The position numbers and the translations under genes are program-made. Under the pieces are notes generated by a model. It was not told the origin of the DNA and made no database searches. It worked only from the letters and a program-made list of their open reading frames with translations. A stretch of 64,000 bases of DNA from Phragmites australis. Taxonomy: Eukaryota > Streptophyta > Magnoliopsida > Poales > Poaceae. Positions 31,285-43,172 of the stretch are shown one piece after another. The DNA lies in assembly GCF_958298935.1 (NCBI RefSeq), contig NC_084932.1, positions 19,447,501 through 19,511,500 on the forward strand, written 5' to 3'. Numbering within the stretch: the stretch's first letter is position 1; each line of letters starts with the position of its first letter.

Positions 31285-33816
31285 CTATTTGCCGTCCAAG
31301 TCACCGCCGATTCGGATGACCTGGGAGGCGTCTTCGCCCACCACGACCTCCTTCATAGGAACGGAGGCGTCGGCGGCGAGTCGGGGTTTGGATGAAGAGG
31401 GTCCCGGGCCCCCTGGACAGCCTTCGACCTCAGCCTGAGCTGAGACCAAGGCCAGGTATGACTGCTCAGCGCAGGAGATGGCACCGCAAGTGTCGGTGGA
31501 CACGGAGATGGGGCCTGCTGGTCCCAGCATCTTGACTGTGAGGTACGCATAGTGCGCAGCCACCATGAACCTAGCGAGCGCCGGGCGCCCGAGGATGGCG
31601 TTGTAGGGGAGGGGGAGCTCCACAACATCAAAGACGACGCTCTCCGTGCGAAAGTTATCCTGACTCCCGAAAGTCACGGGTAGCTCAACCTGCCCAAGGG
31701 GCAGGGAGTGCCCGGGTGTCACCCCGCAGAACGGAAGCGATGGCTTTAGGCGCCTGGAGGGCACCTGCAGCTTCTCGAAGGCCTCCTTGGAAAGGAGGTT
31801 GAGGCCTACGCCCCCGTCGATCAGCACCCTGCCGACCCTTACATTGCAGATGGTGGGGGACACTACCAAGGGTAGTCGCCCCACGCCTGCAGTACTAGCG
31901 GGGTGATCGGCCATACTGAACATGATCGGGGCGTCCGACCATCTCAGGGGCCTTGTGGCCTCTTCGCTCGGGGTTGCCGAGTATACCTCACGCCGCATGA
32001 TCTTGATGCAGCGCCGCGAGGAAGGCGTATAAGTGCCTCCGTCGATGAAGGCGACGGTGTGCTCAGGCTCCTGAAAGCCGAGCTCTGTGTTGTCGGGAGC
32101 GGCTCCAGCGTCGCCTCCCCCGTGGGACTCGTCGCGCTCCCTTTGGCGCTGCTCGATGAGGCCCTTGACCGTACGGCACTCCGTGAGGTCATGCCATCTG
32201 GTCTGGTGGATTGGGTACCATTTGCCTGGCTCGGGCCCCGCAGGGGCGGGGGCCTTTGCTGGAGCGGGAGCCCGTGCGGGGGCCGGAGCCCTTGCGGGAG
32301 CCGGAGCCCTTGGAGGGGCCCGGGCTGGGGCTCTCGCGGGTGCAGGCCATCTGTCGGTGGCCGCTTGGCGTTCTTGCCGGCGGTCGGGCTCTTGGGCCAG
32401 CCTATGGGCGGGGCCCTGGGCCGGCTCGACGGGGATAGCCTCGTGCCTCCTTCTCCTTTTCTTTTCCCGCCTGTCGGAGTGGGAAGAACTTGGTTGATCG
32501 GCGGTAGGGCGCTCAGGGCACGGAGCGTGCCAAGCCAGCACCTTCGCTGCCTTGGCGCACTTGTCGGCCAGCGCAAAAAGTTCCGCAGTGGTCTTGACCT
32601 CGTGCGTACCTAGCTTCTCGAGCATCCGCTCGTCGCGGACGCCCTGCTGGAAAGCAACGATGATAGCGTGGGGGGTTATCCGCGGGATAGTGTTGCAGAC
32701 CTGGCTAAAGCGCTGAATAAAGCACCACCGTGTCTCCCCCTCCTGCTGCTTGACGGCATGGAGGTCGCACTCCAGGCCGGGGCGTGTGAACGTGCCCTGG
32801 AAATTAGCCACGAACTGGTGGCAAAGATCATCCCAGGAGCTAATAGACCCTGGGGGTAAGTTCATGAGCCAAGAACGGGCAGAGCCCCTCAAGGCAACAT
32901 GAATATAGTTAGCCATCACCTTTTCGCTGCCACCAGCTACTTGGACGGCAGTAGTGTATATCTGGAGGAACTCAACGGGGTCGATGGACCCGTCGTACTT
33001 CTCCGGCATCTCGGGGCGGAACTTGGAGGGCCATTTACCCCAGTGGAGCTCGCTAGTGAAGGCACGGCAGCCAGTGTCGTACCCTGTGGTGCAGGTGGCG
33101 TTCTTGGGCGGTGAACGCCGGCGAGCCGGGGAGCCTCGGCGATCATAGGCCGGCAAAGAGGAAGCCTGGTCCTCAGCTTCGGCCTCGTGCTAGGTCTCCC
33201 GCTGGCGCTCGAGAGTGACGCGCGTGTCTTCGACGCCTCTCCGCTCATTGAGGTGCAAGCAAAGGTCGTGGGCTCCGGACGTGGCCAGGGGGGCGGCGCT
33301 CCGCCTGGAGGCCCCCCGGCCAGCGTGAGCGCCACCTGACGATGGGCCGGTCCCAGTGGCGCCACGCTGGGTTGTGGCGCGAGAACTCTCGGCCCGTACC
33401 TGGCGGCGGGTAGTGCCGACCAGGGCAGCGACTTCTTGGAGCCAGCGGCCCTCCGCGGTTTCTGCCGTCGCCTGGACAGGCAGATGTCTGAGGAGAGCGT
33501 GCGCTGCAAGCAACGCGCTCCCAGGGCTAGCCTCGCCGAAGGCAAGTCTATGCTGAAGAGGCGCCCGGCGCTGTCCAGACGCAGACCTAGCGGCAGGAGT
33601 TTCGGCCACCAGCTGGGGGTCGAATGGTGCAGCGGCAGTGGTGGCGGCGGTGGCCTTGCTGGGCCCAGCGCCCTGGTCCCCTTGGGAGGGGAACGCTACG
33701 TGTGCAGATCGCGGCTGCTGCTGGGACGCGGCAGCGACTGGGGCCTCCTGTGCGAGGGGCTGCATTTCCCCGCTGGAACTGGAGCTGGAACGTAGGAGGC
33801 GATGACCACCAGCCAT
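31285..33816 (-). pseudogene. Tat gag and aspartic protease
   Basis: The gag start MAGGHRLLRSSSSSSGEMQP is chosen because it is the first Met after the primer site. The retrotransposon-gag core is YDGSIDPVEFLQIYTTAVQV through SWDDLCHQFVANFQGTF. A Pro/Ala hexapeptide repeat (ARAPAPARAPAPA) precedes a degenerate zinc-finger-like HDLTECRTV. The protease has LIDGGVGLNLLS, with catalytic Asp present and the usual Ser changed to Val, followed by PYNAILGRPALA. Stops at 33190 and 31285 split an otherwise single frame that runs on into RT. Confidence 0.88.
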
Positions 33817-33861
33817 TTTTTCTACGGAAGAAAACAAACAAACAGATTTAGGGATGCTTCC

Positions 33862-33880
33862 CCCTACCTGGCGCGCCAAT
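33862..33880 (-). promoter_or_regulatory. Primer-binding site of the Tat element
   Basis: The minus strand reads ATTGGCGCGCCAGGTAGGG immediately inside the LTR, the usual position of the first-strand primer site. The tRNA used was not determined. Confidence 0.7.
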
Positions 33881-35345
33881 TGTTGGAGGATTAAATCCAG
33901 TCGCAGGGATCCCGAGAGACCCCTTTTTAGAGATTCGGCCGGGGGGATGATCCTGAATATGTTCGTCAGAGAAATAAATGGGAATGAATGCAACGGCTGG
34001 TGGTGGTGGTGTGGCCTAGTGCAAAAAGAAGTAAATGCACCGGAATTTAGACAGGTTCGGGCCGCACGGGGGCGTAATACCCTACTCCTGTATGGATACT
34101 ATAACTGTCCTGAGGAAGTCCCTCAAGGATGTTGCTGGTTACAAGAATCTTGATCTGTCTAAGAGCCTGGGGCTCCTTGTTCTTCAGCTGGGATTGGGCT
34201 CAGCCTTCTCTGGTCTTCCTTTCTCTTGTTCTTTCTATATGCATACAGCTTCGCCTCTCTTCTTTTTTCTATTCGTTGCCCCTTCTTTTTCTTTTGTGCC
34301 ACCGGCTGCTTTAAGTATCCGTCGGTCGCAACGTGCCCCGAACGGGAGGGGGCACGAGTTCCAAGACACCATAAATGGAAAATGCGTCATCATTTCCTCT
34401 GGGCAAAGTGACCGGGGGTGGAAAATGCGTCGCAAGCCTGGTCATCCGTCACAATAAATGCCCTGCCAACGGGCGCCGTGGAGAGGGCCCACCGGGCAGC
34501 CGCAGAGCGACCCGGCGTACCCACCCTGTCTTGTTCCCCTGCCACAGCAGCGCGGTAGATGGAACGCCTTGGTCCTTATGACGTTATCCTGAGACGGGCC
34601 GGAATGGACGGGATGGGACCCGTGCAATTAATGACCCCACGCCTCTCTGCCAGAACGTGGCAGGAACTGACGCTGAGCGCGGCGGGAGCAGTTGGAGGTG
34701 ACAGGCCACGCACGCTCTTTAAATGCGGCCTCGGGCCTTTGACTGGCTGACACCTCATCGGTGGGCCCCTCGAGGGCCTCCACCAGGGGGCTGTCTGGGT
34801 CGTCGGGGTACCGAGTGCTTAGGGGTACTGTTCACCTCCCCGAGCACTCTCTCCCGAGAACGCCCTTTATTGTCCTCGGGGGACCAAGTGCTTGGGGGTA
34901 CTGTTCACCTCCCCGAGCACTCTCTCCCGGGCACGCTTGTACGGATCCTCGCGGAACCGAGTGCTCGGGGTCTGCTGCACGCAGCCCCGAGCACTCTCTC
35001 CCGGAACTTCCTTTGGTGAGTCCTCGGGATACTTGGGTGCCCAGGGGCCACCGCCGGTGGCCCCGGGCATGTTTCTCCCGGTACTTAGCTCTCCTGGTCG
35101 TCGGGGGACTAGGGTGCTCGGGGGTCACCGTACACTTCCCCGAGCACTTTCTTCCCGGTACTTGGATTCCGTGGATCATCGGGGAACTAGAGTACTCGGG
35201 GGCCACCGACTGTGGCCCCGAGCGCCTTCTCTCGGGACTCGACCTTTTCTCACCTTGCGGGAGAGATTCCGTGGGATGGCGCCATGTGGCGGATGGCTGG
35301 CCTGGCCTCGGGATTTGGGGACCCCCGGTTCCTGATACACCGACA
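33881..35345 (-). repeat. 5' LTR of the Tat element (1465 bp)
   Basis: The plus-strand left edge is TGTTGGAGGATTAAATCC. The right edge is CCTGATACACCGACA, so on the minus strand the LTR starts TGTCGGTGTATCAGG, a common start in grass Gypsy LTRs. The next bases (cacct, 35346-35350) would be one target-duplication copy; the other is lost with the 3' LTR. It holds six hairpin-forming repeats near its U3 end. Confidence 0.82.
34797..35240. repeat. Six units of about 75 bp with hairpin arms in the Tat LTR
   Basis: Each unit runs roughly tcgtcggggNaccgagtgct, cggggg, a variable loop (in two units gtactgttcacct), ccccgagcact, then ctctcccgg and a spacer. Gagtgctcgggg and ccccgagcactc are complementary, so every unit can fold into a hairpin. 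In units 4-6 the loop differs (gccaccgNNNgtggc) but remains self-complementary. Confidence 0.8.
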
Positions 35346-35742
35346 CACCTCCATTGGGTTTTTCTCCTCTAACCCCAGATGCTTAGACATCTTCCTTTTC
35401 GGTGCTTTGATGCCAAAGGGGGAGATAATTATGGGGAGTGATAGTTAGGGGAGTGGGAGTAGAGTCAGGGGAGTTTGGGAGTTTTTTGGAGTTTGGGAGT
35501 TTGTTGTATCTTTATGGTTTTAGATGTAATGACAGGCTATTTGGTTATCTCTTTTGATGTTTTTTCGCTTGCCATAACATTATGGTTTAATTCATGCTTC
35601 GTTTAATTCTATTTCGAATTAGCATGATAGGTTTTACCTTGCTTATTGTTATATGGCATTATATGGCTAGTACGATAGGTCAAATTTTATTCAAATCTTT
35701 CTCTACTCATTTGTGTTGTCATCAATCACCAAAAGGGGAGAT
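35346..35742 (+). mobile_element. 3' tail of a plus-strand Sirevirus (element D)
   Basis: The stretch contains two polypurine-type tracts, tgatgccaaagggggagata near 35408 and caccaaaaggggagat ending at 35742, the second directly abutting an LTR. Between them is AT-rich noncoding DNA. The left boundary is the inserted Tat LTR at 35345. No coding domain remains. Confidence 0.65.
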
Positions 35743-37279
35743 TGAACCTTCTAGGCATCTAGGTAAGTGGTAAGTATTTCAGTGATTAATGACAACCATA
35801 TCATTGTGACTAGCGTGTTTGATTTGAAGGGTAATAAAAAAATTGTTCACAATGGTGTTGGACGATCTTGGTCCCTTAATTGATTGAATGAACGATCAAA
35901 GGATGTGAACATCAAGGTTAAGGACCTTGTAATTCTAAGTGTCACAAGGAGATGAAGGACACTTAGAGCAGTATAGGCTCTCTTTCTTTGTTCTTTGACC
36001 GTACTATAAAGATGGGCTAAGATTAGTAGCTTGACCTAGTTGTGTCTAGACTTGGTTGGATGCACACTCGTGAAATTCTTGCATTGGTAGCTCAGAGAAG
36101 CCCATGGATGAGTTGAAGTGAAGATAATACTTAAAGAAGTTTGAATTGGACAAGTTCTGGAAAAACTCTACACTCCGGATGTTCTAGCGCTGAAGCATTT
36201 ATACACTTTGGAGCTTTTATTTTGGCACTCTTGTAAATGCTAAATGATCCAACGGTGTGAAGTTGGCTACGCCAGAGCATTTTTCAGAAGATGGACTTCA
36301 AGCTTGTACACACCGGATGGTCCAGCATATACATCGGATGCTTCACCGGAGTAAAGCCCAGAGGATTTCTTTCAGTTTACTAGAAGATGGATGTATACAC
36401 GCTGGATGGTCCGGCGTATGTAACAGAGGCTTCATCGGAGGATTTAGTGCTTCAAACTGCTAGTTTTGGGTGGACGATTCACACTGGATGGTCCGATTTT
36501 TGGAGACTATGCACGCAGGATCATCCAGCATTCACGAAAAATATGGTTGGTTGGGCAATGACTAGTTTGGACCTTTAGCCTGTATATATCCCCTCATTTC
36601 ATCTTACTAGGTAACCTTGTGATTCAGAAGAGCTAAAACACTTACTGTGTGATCAAGAGGCAAGAGAGTGCACTAGAGTGATTTGCAAAGTTCTTAATTG
36701 AAGATTAAGGACACCATTAGTGTAAGGAGAGTAGCAAGTGAGCATCTAGATATAGTCTAGGCTTGATTTGGGCAAAGTGAAGCTATTGGCTTGTTACGGT
36801 GGTTGGCAACACCTAGCTGGTCTTGGTGAGTGGAGGTGTCTTGGTGAGCTTTTGGAGTTCTTGTGGGAGCCCCAAGAGGAAGCTTTGTGCTTGGTTTGAA
36901 GCCCGCCAATCCGGAGATGGAAAAGTGGCTATCACTAGAGAGTACTTGAGTCTTAGTGGCTCAAGGGGGAGCAATATCCTTAGTGGATGCTTCAACGAGG
37001 ACCAGGGGGTAGAGCCAATTCCTCGATACCTCAGAAAAAAATTCGGTGATTTCTTGCACATCTCTTTCCTTTCCCTCATTTAGTTTCTTGCAAGCTAAAT
37101 TTCTGCAATTCACTTCTTGTTGTAGCTTACATGTTTTCTTACTTAGAATTCTTTCTAGTTTTTTTGTTGTTGTTGCTTTACATTTCTTCTAGGTCTAGTT
37201 TGTATACTTGTTCTAGATTTAGTTTGAAATAGTTCAATTAGAGCCCAATTCACCCCTATTGGGTCATTCGTTTATTTCA
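35743..37279 (+). repeat. Sirevirus LTR shared by two internal regions (1537 bp)
   Basis: The LTR starts TGAACCTTCTAGGC after a polypurine tract and ends TTTCA before a primer site (attggtttcagagcc). A TATA-like box (ctgtatatatcccc) is near 36579. Three or four CACCGGATGGTCC-type motifs lie between about 36170 and 36500. It is therefore the 3' LTR of the element on its left and the 5' LTR of the element on its right. Confidence 0.8.
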
Positions 37280-37280
37280 A

Positions 37281-37295
37281 TTGGTTTCAGAGCCT
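37281..37295 (+). promoter_or_regulatory. Primer-binding site of Sirevirus E
   Basis: The bases TTGGTTTCAGAGCC follow the LTR end, a Met-tRNA-type site with one change (T for A). Confidence 0.75.
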
Positions 37296-37327
37296 CGTGC
37301 TCTTGTTAGGCTTAACATCCTAGAGCA

Positions 37328-39440
37328 ATGGCCCCTGGGATTGACGGTAGCATGCCAAAGTTCTAGGGAAAGAACTTTGCTTATTGCAAGGTTTGCATGG
37401 TGAGCTATCTTGAGGCTATTTCCTCAGAAGTTTGGCTAGCCACCTCCATTGGGTTTAAAGAACCTTTTACTGAACAAGAAGTTAGATGTAATGCTAATGC
37501 TAAAAATGCTCACTTCAAGGGAATTAGTGAAAAAGTTTTCTCTAGAGTAAGAAGCAAGGAGTTAGCACATGATATTCGGATCGGTCTATGTGAAATTCAT
37601 AAGGGCTGAAAGAAAATCCGAGAGGAAAGATATTATGTGCTAACGAACAATCTTAATCAATTTAAGATGTTTTCCAATGAGTTATGCAATGATATGTATT
37701 CTCGTATGAACATGATTGTTGAGGAAATTAACTCACTTGAGCTTACTCAATTGTCTCAAAGGGACATCATTCGTCGGATCTTGACGGTGTTTCTCAAGTC
37801 ACAATACATCATTGCCATTTCTCTACTTCATGAGAGAGACATCAATAAGATGACCGTCACCAATGCCACGAGAAAGGTTCGTGCTCATGAGATGTTCTTG
37901 TTTGGAGATCAAGGTGACGAATCTTTCTCCAAGAAGAATCTTACTCTCAAGGCAAAGATAGTTGAGAAAGATAAAAAGAAGAAGAAGATGACGCATCCAT
38001 CATCAAATGAAAGTGATGAAGATGACGATGATGACTCCGACACCGAGCTTGCACTCCTCATAAGAAAAACCACAAAGATGATATCCAAGTTGGGCAAGAA
38101 TGGCTACAACTATGATCCCAAGAAAAATGAGTTTCACTCAAAGAAATTTGACAAGTCCGGTGGCGGAGACAAGAAGAAATACTACAATTGTGGTGACTAT
38201 AGCTATATGTCATATGATTGCCCTTATCCCGACAAGAGAAACAAAAACAAGGATAAGTCAAATGATTCAAGTGATGATGAGGACAAGCACAAGAAAAAGG
38301 GTCAAGACAAGAAGAAAAAGAAGAAACTCTTCAACAAGAAGGGTGGAGGCCGTAAAGCCTACATTGTCAGTGAATGGCTCTTCGGCGATAGCTCAAGTGA
38401 TGATTCAAGTGATGATGAAGACGAGAAATTCGCGGGCCTCGTCATGACCAATGAGCATCCACTACTTCCTCCACCACCTATGTGCCTCATGGCAAAAGGT
38501 AACAACAAGGTGAGTAGCGGGGAAGATGATAGTAGTAGTGATGATGGTCTTTCACCTACAATCTATCCAAGCTCACGAATAACTATGCTATTATCGTTAA
38601 GAAGCAAAAAGCTAAACTCAAGTCCCTAGAAAATGTCCATGCTAAGCTTAGTTCTAGCCATGATGAATTACTTGCTAAATACAATGATTTGCTCAAAAAA
38701 CATGATGAAGTAGTTGCATCTAGCAAGTCACTTGAAGAAAGCAACAAGAAGCTTAAACTTGAGCATGTAGATTTGAAGTGCAAATACCAAGAGCTTGAGT
38801 TTGCTTATAATGCCATTGATTCTAGCACTAATGAGTTGGCTAACATTGATATTGTTAAGGTCAATGCATCTACTTCTTATGAAGATCTTCTTGATGTACC
38901 ATGCTCTTCTTCGTGTGATATTATTGCATCTTCTAAGACTAACCATGTAAGGGAGCAAAAGCTCAAAGATGAGATTGCAAGTCTCAATTCGTGTGTGGTC
39001 TGGTTGACCAAGGGGGAATACAAGCACAAGTAAATCCTCATGAAGAATGTGATGTATTTCAACTATAGAGGCATTGGGTGCTTCCCCAATCCGGTGGAAA
39101 ACATCACCAAGTCACCGGAAATCAAGGATTGCTTCATCAAAGAAGTTGGTTCATATTGCCAACATTATGAGATCACCGGCCACCACACAAGGGAGTTTCC
39201 AATTCCTACTCAACCACTCCATACTTTGTCTCCTAACTACACTATTTTCAATGAAATTCATTTCTTGTTACATAAGCTTAAGAGTGGCAATCTTATGTCA
39301 AAGTTTATTGGCACTCAAGCTAAGGGCAAGCGTCATATGCAACTTTTGGTGCTAAAACTCTTGTGTCTTACGTCAAGGGTACCAAATTTGTTTGGATACC
39401 TAAACAACAAGATTGATATCTTATGTGTAGGTGAACTACA
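37328..39440 (+). pseudogene. Sirevirus E gag with Lys/Asp-rich and coiled-coil parts
   Basis: It starts MAPGIDGSMPKF, a typical Sirevirus gag start. A core follows (EEINSLELTQLSQRDIIRRI, then LTVFLKSQYIIAI), next a very charged segment (SSNESDEDDDDDSDTELALL), a decayed zinc knuckle (YYNCGDYSYMSYDCPY, first Cys lost) and poly-Lys/Asp blocks. A coiled coil (LLKKHDEVVASSKSLEESNK) and a second finger remnant (YCQHYEITGHHTREF) complete it. There is a stop 13 codons in, another at about 37607, and a frameshift near 38560. Confidence 0.85.
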
Positions 39441-42065
39441 AAGCTGGTGGTAAGAATTGGGTGCTTGATAGTAGATGCACTTAACATATGATCAGTAATG
39501 TAAAGATGTTCACCTCACTAGAAGATAAAGTGGACGATCATGACAAAGTCACCTTTGGTGATAACTGAAAGGCAATTGTAGTAGGTTTGAGTAAGGTTAC
39601 AATCTCCAATGATCTTTCTACCTCTAATGTGCTTTTAGTAGAGCCTCTTTGTTTTAATTTGCTTTCTGGAGATCAACTATGTGATCTAGGCTTCACAAGC
39701 TTGTTTAGTGATGTTGATGTTGTCATAACTAGCAAGAAGCATAATGATCTAATCTTTAAAGTTTTTAGACATAGACATATCTATTTTATGGATTTTTTCT
39801 CTAATGAAGCTAGCTTGACAATATGCCTCTTCACTAAAACTTCCATGGGTTGGCTTTGACATCATCGACTTGCACACATTAGGATGAGCCAACTCAAGAA
39901 GGTGTTTAAGAATGGAATGATGGTTAGTTTGAAGGATGTAATATTTGAGAAGGACAAGTTATGTAGTGCTTGCCAAGCAGGGAAGAAGGTTGGAATCTCT
40001 CATCCATACAAGTCCATGATGTCAACATCGAGACCCTTGGAGCTTCTACACATGGATCTCTTTGGGCCAACTACATACAAAAGTGTTGGTGGTAATCTCT
40101 ACTGTCTTGTCATTATTGATGATTATACAAGATATACTTGGAAGTTCTTTTTAGATGACAAGAGCAAGACTGTTGGGATATTGAAGAAGTTCGCGAAGAG
40201 TCTCAAAATGAGTTTGAGGCCACAATTGTGAAGATCTGGAGTGACAACGGACGGAATTCAAAAAACACTCAAGTTAAAGAATATTGTGATGATAGAGGCA
40301 TCAAACATGAGTTTTCATCAATCTACACTCCTCAACAAAAAATGGCATGGTGTAAAGGAAGAACAAGACTTTGATCACTCTAGTAGGAGCAATGTTGGAT
40401 GAGTATGGTACGCCGCAAAAGTTTTCGATGGAAGCAATCAATACGGCGTGTCATGCATCCAACTGAGTGTACCTCCACCGACTCTTGAAGAAGACACCAT
40501 ATGAGCTTCTCATTGTTCTAGGTGTTCGGGTGTAAGTGCTACATTTTCAAGAAAAGATAGCACCTAGGGAAGTTTGAGCGTCATTGTGATATTGGCTTTC
40601 TTGTTTGTTATGCGTCAAACTCCAAAGCATATCGAGTATTCAACAATGTCTCCGGTTTTGTTGAGGAAACTTGTGATGTGGAGTTTGATGAATCTAGTGG
40701 CTCCCAAGGAGAAACTATCTCTTGTGATGATGTAAGTGATGAACCCTTGAGAGATGTGATGAAGAAGATGGCAATTGTGGATATCAAGCTAAAGGAGGAG
40801 GATGAATATGTACCTTCTACTTCCACTCCACTCGTGGTGCCTCAATATGATCAAGATGATGAGAAGGACGATCAAACACTTCTATCACAAGATGTGCATA
40901 TCTCTCAAGAGTAAGCTCAAGCCCAAACTCAAGATGTTGGACCACCTCAAGATACACCTCAAGAACCACATGTGAAGCAAACACATATTTCCAAGGATTA
41001 CCTAATTGACTTGATCATTGGGAGTCCATCTAAGGGAGTAAAAATACGCTGTCGGCAATATGCTTCATTTTGTGAATACTACTCGTTTGTCTTTTGTTTG
41101 GAACCCACACATGTAGATGAAGCTCTTCAGGATCCGGATTGGGTGATTGCAATGGAAGAGGAACTCAACAACTTCACCCGAAATGAAGTTTGGGTTCTAG
41201 AAGAGAGGCCTCAAGACAAGAATGTGATTGGAAGCAAGTAGGTCTTCTGCAATAAATGAGATGATCATGGTGTGGTGGTACACTACAAGGCAAGACTTGT
41301 GGCATAAGGATTTTCTCAAGTTGAAGGTTTAGATTTTGGGAAAACGTTTGCTCCCGTGGAAAGGCTTGAAGCCATCCATATCCTACTTGCATTTGCTTCA
41401 CATCACAACATTAAACTTCATCAAATGGATGTGAAGAGTGCTTTCTTAAATGACTTTATTAATGAACTTGTCTATGTTGAAAAACCTCCTAGATTCGAGG
41501 ATCCTAGATATTCTAACCCTGTTTATAGGTTGCACAAGGTGCTTTATGGACTAAAGCAAGCCCCAAGAGCTCGGTATGAAGGCCTATGTGACTTCCTCAT
41601 CAACCAATGATTCAAAATCGGGAGGGTGGACACTACATTATTCACAAAGATCATCGACAATGAGCTTTTCTTGTGTCAAATTTATGTTGATGATATAATA
41701 TTTGGTTCAACTAACAATGAGTTTTGCAAACAATTTGGTGACATGATGTCTAGGGAATTCGAGATGTCGATAATTGGTGAGCTCAACTACTTCATTGGGT
41801 TTCAAATTAAGCAATTGAAGGAAGGGACATTCATTCATCAAGAAAAGTACACGAAGGACATCCTCAAGAAGTTCATGATGGATAATTACAAGCCAGTCAA
41901 GACTCCCATGCCTACAAAAGGACATCTATATATGGATAAAAAGGGTAAACCGGTTGACCAAAAGCTTTATCGTTCTATGATTAGGCCACTTCTTTATCTT
42001 ACTGCATCTAGCCCCGATATTATGTTTAGTGTATGCATGTGCGCTCATTTTCAAGCTAATCCTAA

Positions 42066-42278
42066 GGAGTCTAATCATAGCGCGGTTAAGAGGATCCTTA
42101 GATACTTAAAGTATACACCTAGCATAGGCTTGTGGTACCCCAAAGGCGCTAGTTTCTTACTCTTGGGATACTCGGATTCGGACTTCGCCGGTTGCCATGT
42201 GGATCGTAAGAGTACATAAGGTGGGTGCCATTTGCTAGGGCGTTCTCTAGTTTCATGGTGTTCAAAGAAGCAAAACTC
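42066..42278 (+). repeat. RNase H segment, first copy
   Basis: About 210 bp encoding NHSAVKRILRYLKYTPSIGL and the DSDFAGCHVDRKST motif. A diverged copy follows the MITE at 42602-42810. Confidence 0.82.
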
Positions 42279-42283
42279 TTGGT

Positions 42284-42585
42284 GCCACAAAAAAATGGCG
42301 TTGCAATATGCTCTTTTAACGGAAAACTCTTGTTGCAATATGGTATTGCCACGAAATTTTAATCATTGCAATAATATATTGCCATGAAAAATAATGTTGC
42401 TATAAGAACTTTGTGCGACATTGATAGTCGTGGCATTAATAGCCTAAAATTGTTGCAGTATGTCTATTTAACACAACAATCTAAAAATTGTTGCAATATG
42501 CTATTACCACACCGTTTATTGCAATGGCTCGTAATGAAGTTCACTTCGTTGCAATAGGTACCTATTGCCACGAATTTTTTGTTGC
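42284..42585. mobile_element. MITE-like insertion in Sirevirus E RNase H
   Basis: About 302 bp of AT-rich DNA with imperfect inverted ends (left GCCACAAAAAAATGGCG, right in inverted form GCAACAAAAAATTCGTGG). Internally there are many repeats of ttgcaatatg and tattgccac. It has no ORF. The superfamily is uncertain, and no clean target duplication is visible because the host sequence is duplicated around it. Confidence 0.7.
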
Positions 42586-42601
42586 AAAAAGTTGGTTCCC
42601 T

Positions 42602-42810
42602 TGAGTCTCATATTAGCGCGGTTAAGAGGATCGTTAGATACCTAAAGTATACATATAGCATAGGCTTGTGGTACCCTAAAGATGCTAGTTTCTTACTCTT
42701 GGGATACTTAGATTCGGACTTTGCCGAATGCTATGTGGATCGTAAGAGTACATCGTGTGGGTGCCATTTGTTGGGTATTCTCTAGTTTCATGGTGTTCAA
42801 AGAAAAAAAA
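42602..42810 (+). repeat. RNase H segment, second copy
   Basis: The stretch encodes HISAVKRIVRYLKYTYSIGL and DSDFAECYVDRKSTS and continues into the rest of RNase H. It differs from the first copy at roughly one base in twelve or so by eye, too many for a fresh duplication. Confidence 0.8.
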
Positions 42811-43172
42811 ACTATGTGACCTTGTCCACTGCGAAGGCAAAATACATAACCGCCGAAGCATATTGTGCTCAAATCCTCCTTATGAAGCAAATCTTGGTGG
42901 ACTTTGGTTTTCGTCTAGAGAAGGTTCTACTCCTTTGTGATAATGAGAGTGCTATAAAACTTGTAAACAATCTCGTTCAATACTCTTGCACAAAGCACAT
43001 TGATATCCGCCATCACTTCCTTAGAGAACATGTGGCTAAGAATGATATCTCTCTTAGAGGGGTAAGGATGGAAGATCAATTGGCAGATATCTTCATAAAA
43101 CTTCTAGATGAAGCTACGTTTTGTAGGTTGCGTAGTGAGGTTAATGTGATAGATGCTTCAAATGTCATGTGA

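Larger units (their letters stand above)
24046..35345 (-). mobile_element. Tat-lineage Gypsy retrotransposon with antisense ORF (3' LTR lost)
   Basis: The order on the minus strand is: 5' LTR (35345 to 33881), primer site, gag, aspartic protease, reverse transcriptase, RNase H, a second archaeal-type RNase H, integrase, a 1.7-kb noncoding spacer, and then a long ORF on the opposite (plus) strand. Two RNase H domains and an additional antisense ORF before the 3' LTR are hallmarks of the Tat lineage. No 3' LTR is present at the left end, so the element is truncated near 24046. Multiple stops and frameshifts inactivate gag-pol. Confidence 0.9.
39441..43172 (+). pseudogene. Sirevirus E protease, integrase, RT and RNase H
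   Basis: The protease reads WVLDSRCT followed by a stop (the Gly of DSG is Arg). The integrase finger is HRLAH...CSACQAG, with the core start LLHMDLFGPT and IIDDYTRYTWKFF; past about 40230 it is frameshifted. RT is readable from LHQMDVKSAFLNDF through LYGLKQAPRARYEG, and the active site YVDDIIFG is intact. RNase H (SDSDFAGCHVDRKST, then CDNESAIKLVNN and TKHIDIRHHFLRE) ends at 43172 but contains an inserted MITE and a repeated segment. Confidence 0.86.

Noticed and set aside
31903..32613. Plus-strand frame of 236 codons opposite Tat gag
   Set aside because: It is antisense to the well-supported gag-protease frame and reflects its GC-rich Pro/Ala codons.
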